Shown here piece by piece: positions 62,434 to 64,000 of a stretch of 64,000 nt of DNA. Numbering within the stretch: the stretch's first letter is position 1; each line of letters begins with the position of its first letter. The notes beneath the pieces are model-generated. The model searched no databases. It saw only the letters and a list, made by a program, of their open reading frames with translations, and had not been told where the DNA came from. The stretch spans positions 2,113,501 through 2,177,500 of the forward strand of contig CP047152.1 in NCBI GenBank assembly GCA_041879295.1. Direction: 5' to 3'. Made by a program: the position numbers and the translations under genes. Source of the stretch: Pseudomonas putida. Its GTDB lineage: Bacteria; Pseudomonadota; Gammaproteobacteria; Pseudomonadales; Pseudomonadaceae.

Positions 62434-64000
62434 TTAATACCGGCAGCCCGACTTGAAAATATCCTTGCCTGCCAGTTGTGCCAAGGGGCTGTGCCCCTCG
62501 CTCGAGCTCCAGTAATAGACGTTATAGTTCATCGCAAAGGGGTCTCGACCATAGAGGCCGAAGAAGATTGTCTGTGTAGTACTGCGGTTGTCGTCTGCCA
62601 CGCTTCGCACGACCCACAACGGCTTGTCGGGTTCGGTCGCTTCCACCTGAATGTAATAAGGGATCCGGAAGTTAGGATTTGGGTCCTTCCATTTTAACGT
62701 CATGGTGCCTGAGATTCCGTTGATGTTGTCTACGCACAAATCAGTAGGGGCTTTTTCAAGAGCAGGCGTTGTAAACGTTCCTTTGTCCTCGCGATCAGGT
62801 GCCTGGCCTTCGCTTTGATATATCTTGATGGTGTACTCGTACCGTGTGTCAGGGCGCAGATCATAAAGCGGTGTGGCGTTATTGGACAGGTTGTGGCGAG
62901 TGAAGGGTTGGCCATTCAAGGAGATTTCCACGAACGGTAGGCGAACGTCCCGCGGCCTGTTTTCGTACATAAGCAGTCCGCTGATTGCATTACCGCCTGG
63001 CTGGGTACTGAATTTGAATGTCGGCGGGGGCGGGAGCAGGTGCAAGGGAATCGTGGTCGGCGTGGCGTTATCGGTGTCGTTGTTGGTGACGACATTGACA
63101 ACCAAACGGCCTCGCCCCTCGTCCAGCTCGGCCGTGAGGAACCCTCGCCGGAAGCTTGCCCCAGCGTCATATACTGGCGTGTCGCCAATGGGTTGCTTGA
63201 CTCCGACGTTGTGGTGGTGGCCATGGAAGATGCTCAGGACCCGGTATTGTTTGACCAGGTTGTAAAACCGATTCCTGTCGGCTGCCGATCCGAATGTGGC
63301 ATCCCCGGGCGAGCGATGCATGTTGATGACAATATATTTGCCATTTTTGTTTGCCACCTCCATCTGCTGCTCAAGCCAGGCGAGTGAAGAGGTAATTTCG
63401 AAACGGACCTCTCTGGGGTGAAGTGGGCTGCTGTTGCTGGAAAAACTGTTGGTGTAGTTATAGTGGTCGTTAAGCTGGATGAACATGATGCTGCCAATGG
63501 TTTTGCTGTAACCGTAGCTTCCGGTCCAGCGTCTGTAGTCAGGCCGGTCTTCATCTGTTATGTGGAATGCGTCAACCTGCCATCCTCTCACCGCGGCCTC
63601 AAGGTGCTGGATGGAGTCTCGTGCGCAGCCGTTGTTGGCGCACTTGCCAACATTGTTCTGATAATCGTGGTTTCCCAAACTCCAGTAAGTGCCGGGCACC
63701 GTCGCCAGGTGTTGGAACATCACGCCCCATTCGCTGCCGTGGCCGAACTCCGTCACGTCACCATTCAGAAAAACAGGGATGGTACCGCCTGAGGCATTTC
63801 GCCAGTGGTTGATAGCGTTATCTTGTTCTGTCATTAACTGTTTCGACAGTACCGGTTCGTCGGAGGAGTTTGGCCCACGAGGGTATTGGGTGTCCGCGCG
63901 TATGATGAAGCGTTGAATAGAATCTTGAGGGCTTGATACGTTCAATGCTTTCGGTGGAGCAAGCGAAGCGCATGCGGCCGTCGACAGGCCGGCCACAATC
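62434..64000 (-). CDS. Calcineurin-like metallophosphoesterase with C-terminal Fn3-like part (5' end outside window)
   Basis: At least 520 residues, cut by the window edge; what remains of the N terminus (AGLSTAACASLAPPK) looks like a signal peptide. Metal-binding motifs are RADTQYP, NGDVTE, GNHDYQN, NMHRSPGD and HGHHHN, as in secreted phosphoesterases. The last 180 residues (TFKFSTQPGGNAISG..., ALEKAPTDLCVDNINGISGTMTLKWKD) look like fibronectin type III modules. GC content is lower than its neighbours, so acquisition is possible. Confidence 0.82.
   Translation of the reverse strand, partial: IVAGLSTAACASLAPPKALNVSSPQDSIQRFIIRADTQYPRGPNSSDEPVLSKQLMTEQDNAINHWRNASGGTIPVFLNGDVTEFGHGSEWGVMFQHLATVPGTYWSLGNHDYQNNVGKCANNGCARDSIQHLEAAVRGWQVDAFHITDEDRPDYRRWTGSYGYSKTIGSIMFIQLNDHYNYTNSFSSNSSPLHPREVRFEITSSLAWLEQQMEVANKNGKYIVINMHRSPGDATFGSAADRNRFYNLVKQYRVLSIFHGHHHNVGVKQPIGDTPVYDAGASFRRGFLTAELDEGRGRLVVNVVTNNDTDNATPTTIPLHLLPPPPTFKFSTQPGGNAISGLLMYENRPRDVRLPFVEISLNGQPFTRHNLSNNATPLYDLRPDTRYEYTIKIYQSEGQAPDREDKGTFTTPALEKAPTDLCVDNINGISGTMTLKWKDPNPNFRIPYYIQVEATEPDKPLWVVRSVADDNRSTTQTIFFGLYGRDPFAMNYNVYYWSSSEGHSPLAQLAGKDIFKSGCRY

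Overview
The window looks like a chromosomal segment of a Pseudomonas of the P. putida group. This rests on gene content and recalled gene order: modABC, an RsmE-type csrA, galU-gor, the fpv ferripyoverdine genes beside pvdA, a thioesterase and mbtH, and an MvaU/TurB-type regulator beside gloA and an OprD-family porin. GC-rich coding sequence and many REP-type hairpins containing CGCGGGTAAACCCGCTCCTACA support it. No database search was possible.

Layout. 0.1-1.9 kb: sohB, tRNA-Cys and a decayed phage fragment. 1.9-6.1 kb: a LuxR-type regulator divergent from a nitrilase-superfamily hydrolase, an orphan polyamine-type binding protein and a DmpA-like P1 aminopeptidase. 6.2-10.3 kb: small hypothetical genes, adhP, a DoxX protein and tRNA-Leu. 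10.3-13.3 kb: a PAS histidine kinase, a double-domain KaiC-like ATPase and a single-domain receiver. 13.4-19.1 kb (minus strand): csrA/rsmE, topoisomerase IB, modABC with a ModE-type box, a nitronate monooxygenase-like enzyme and two small genes. 19.3-23.8 kb (plus strand): a lipoprotein, a tsdBA-like cytochrome pair, galU and gor. 23.9-31.1 kb: a PstS-OmpA fusion, a polyamine-type ABC operon and a RibB with a degenerate cyclohydrolase domain divergent from a DUF1330 gene. 31.3-36.6 kb: an esterase, a LysR regulator, mbtH-thioesterase behind a PvdS-type promoter, an isochorismatase-like hydrolase and a DUF1615 lipoprotein. 36.8-44.4 kb: the eight-gene fpvGHJKCDEF operon and pvdA, also with a PvdS-type promoter. 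44.5-46.0 kb: a coiled-coil protein and PBP7.

46.1-58.1 kb is the accessory part. It starts with integrase and transposase debris and a 76-bp-arm inverted repeat. Next is a MocR/PdxR-type regulator among AhpD-like, GNAT, azoreductase-like and OsmC genes, where three copies of CCTAGTTC suggest a common operator. Single orphan genes follow, separated by degenerate GGGTCG-type repeats: a lipoprotein, an LprI-MliC lysozyme-inhibitor fusion, a DUF4239 membrane protein and a SMI1/KNR4 protein. The end is a prophage-like remnant: an S24-type repressor, DUF1654, a small membrane/coiled-coil protein and a PL7 alginate-lyase-like protein. Four palindromes of the form TTAGC-N5-GCTAA (three exact, one with a single mismatch) link the repressor to the PL7/DUF1654 promoter region.

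58.3-64.0 kb returns to core-like content: a shikimate dehydrogenase-like enzyme, gloA, mvaU/turB, an OprD-family porin, and a calcineurin-like phosphoesterase cut by the window edge.

How the parts work together: the iron block (mbtH, thioesterase, pvdA, fpv) makes pyoverdine precursors and removes iron from imported ferripyoverdine by periplasmic reduction. The modABC, polyamine-type and fpvCDE systems are periplasmic-binding-protein importers. The MocR block looks like an electrophile or oxidant defence regulon.
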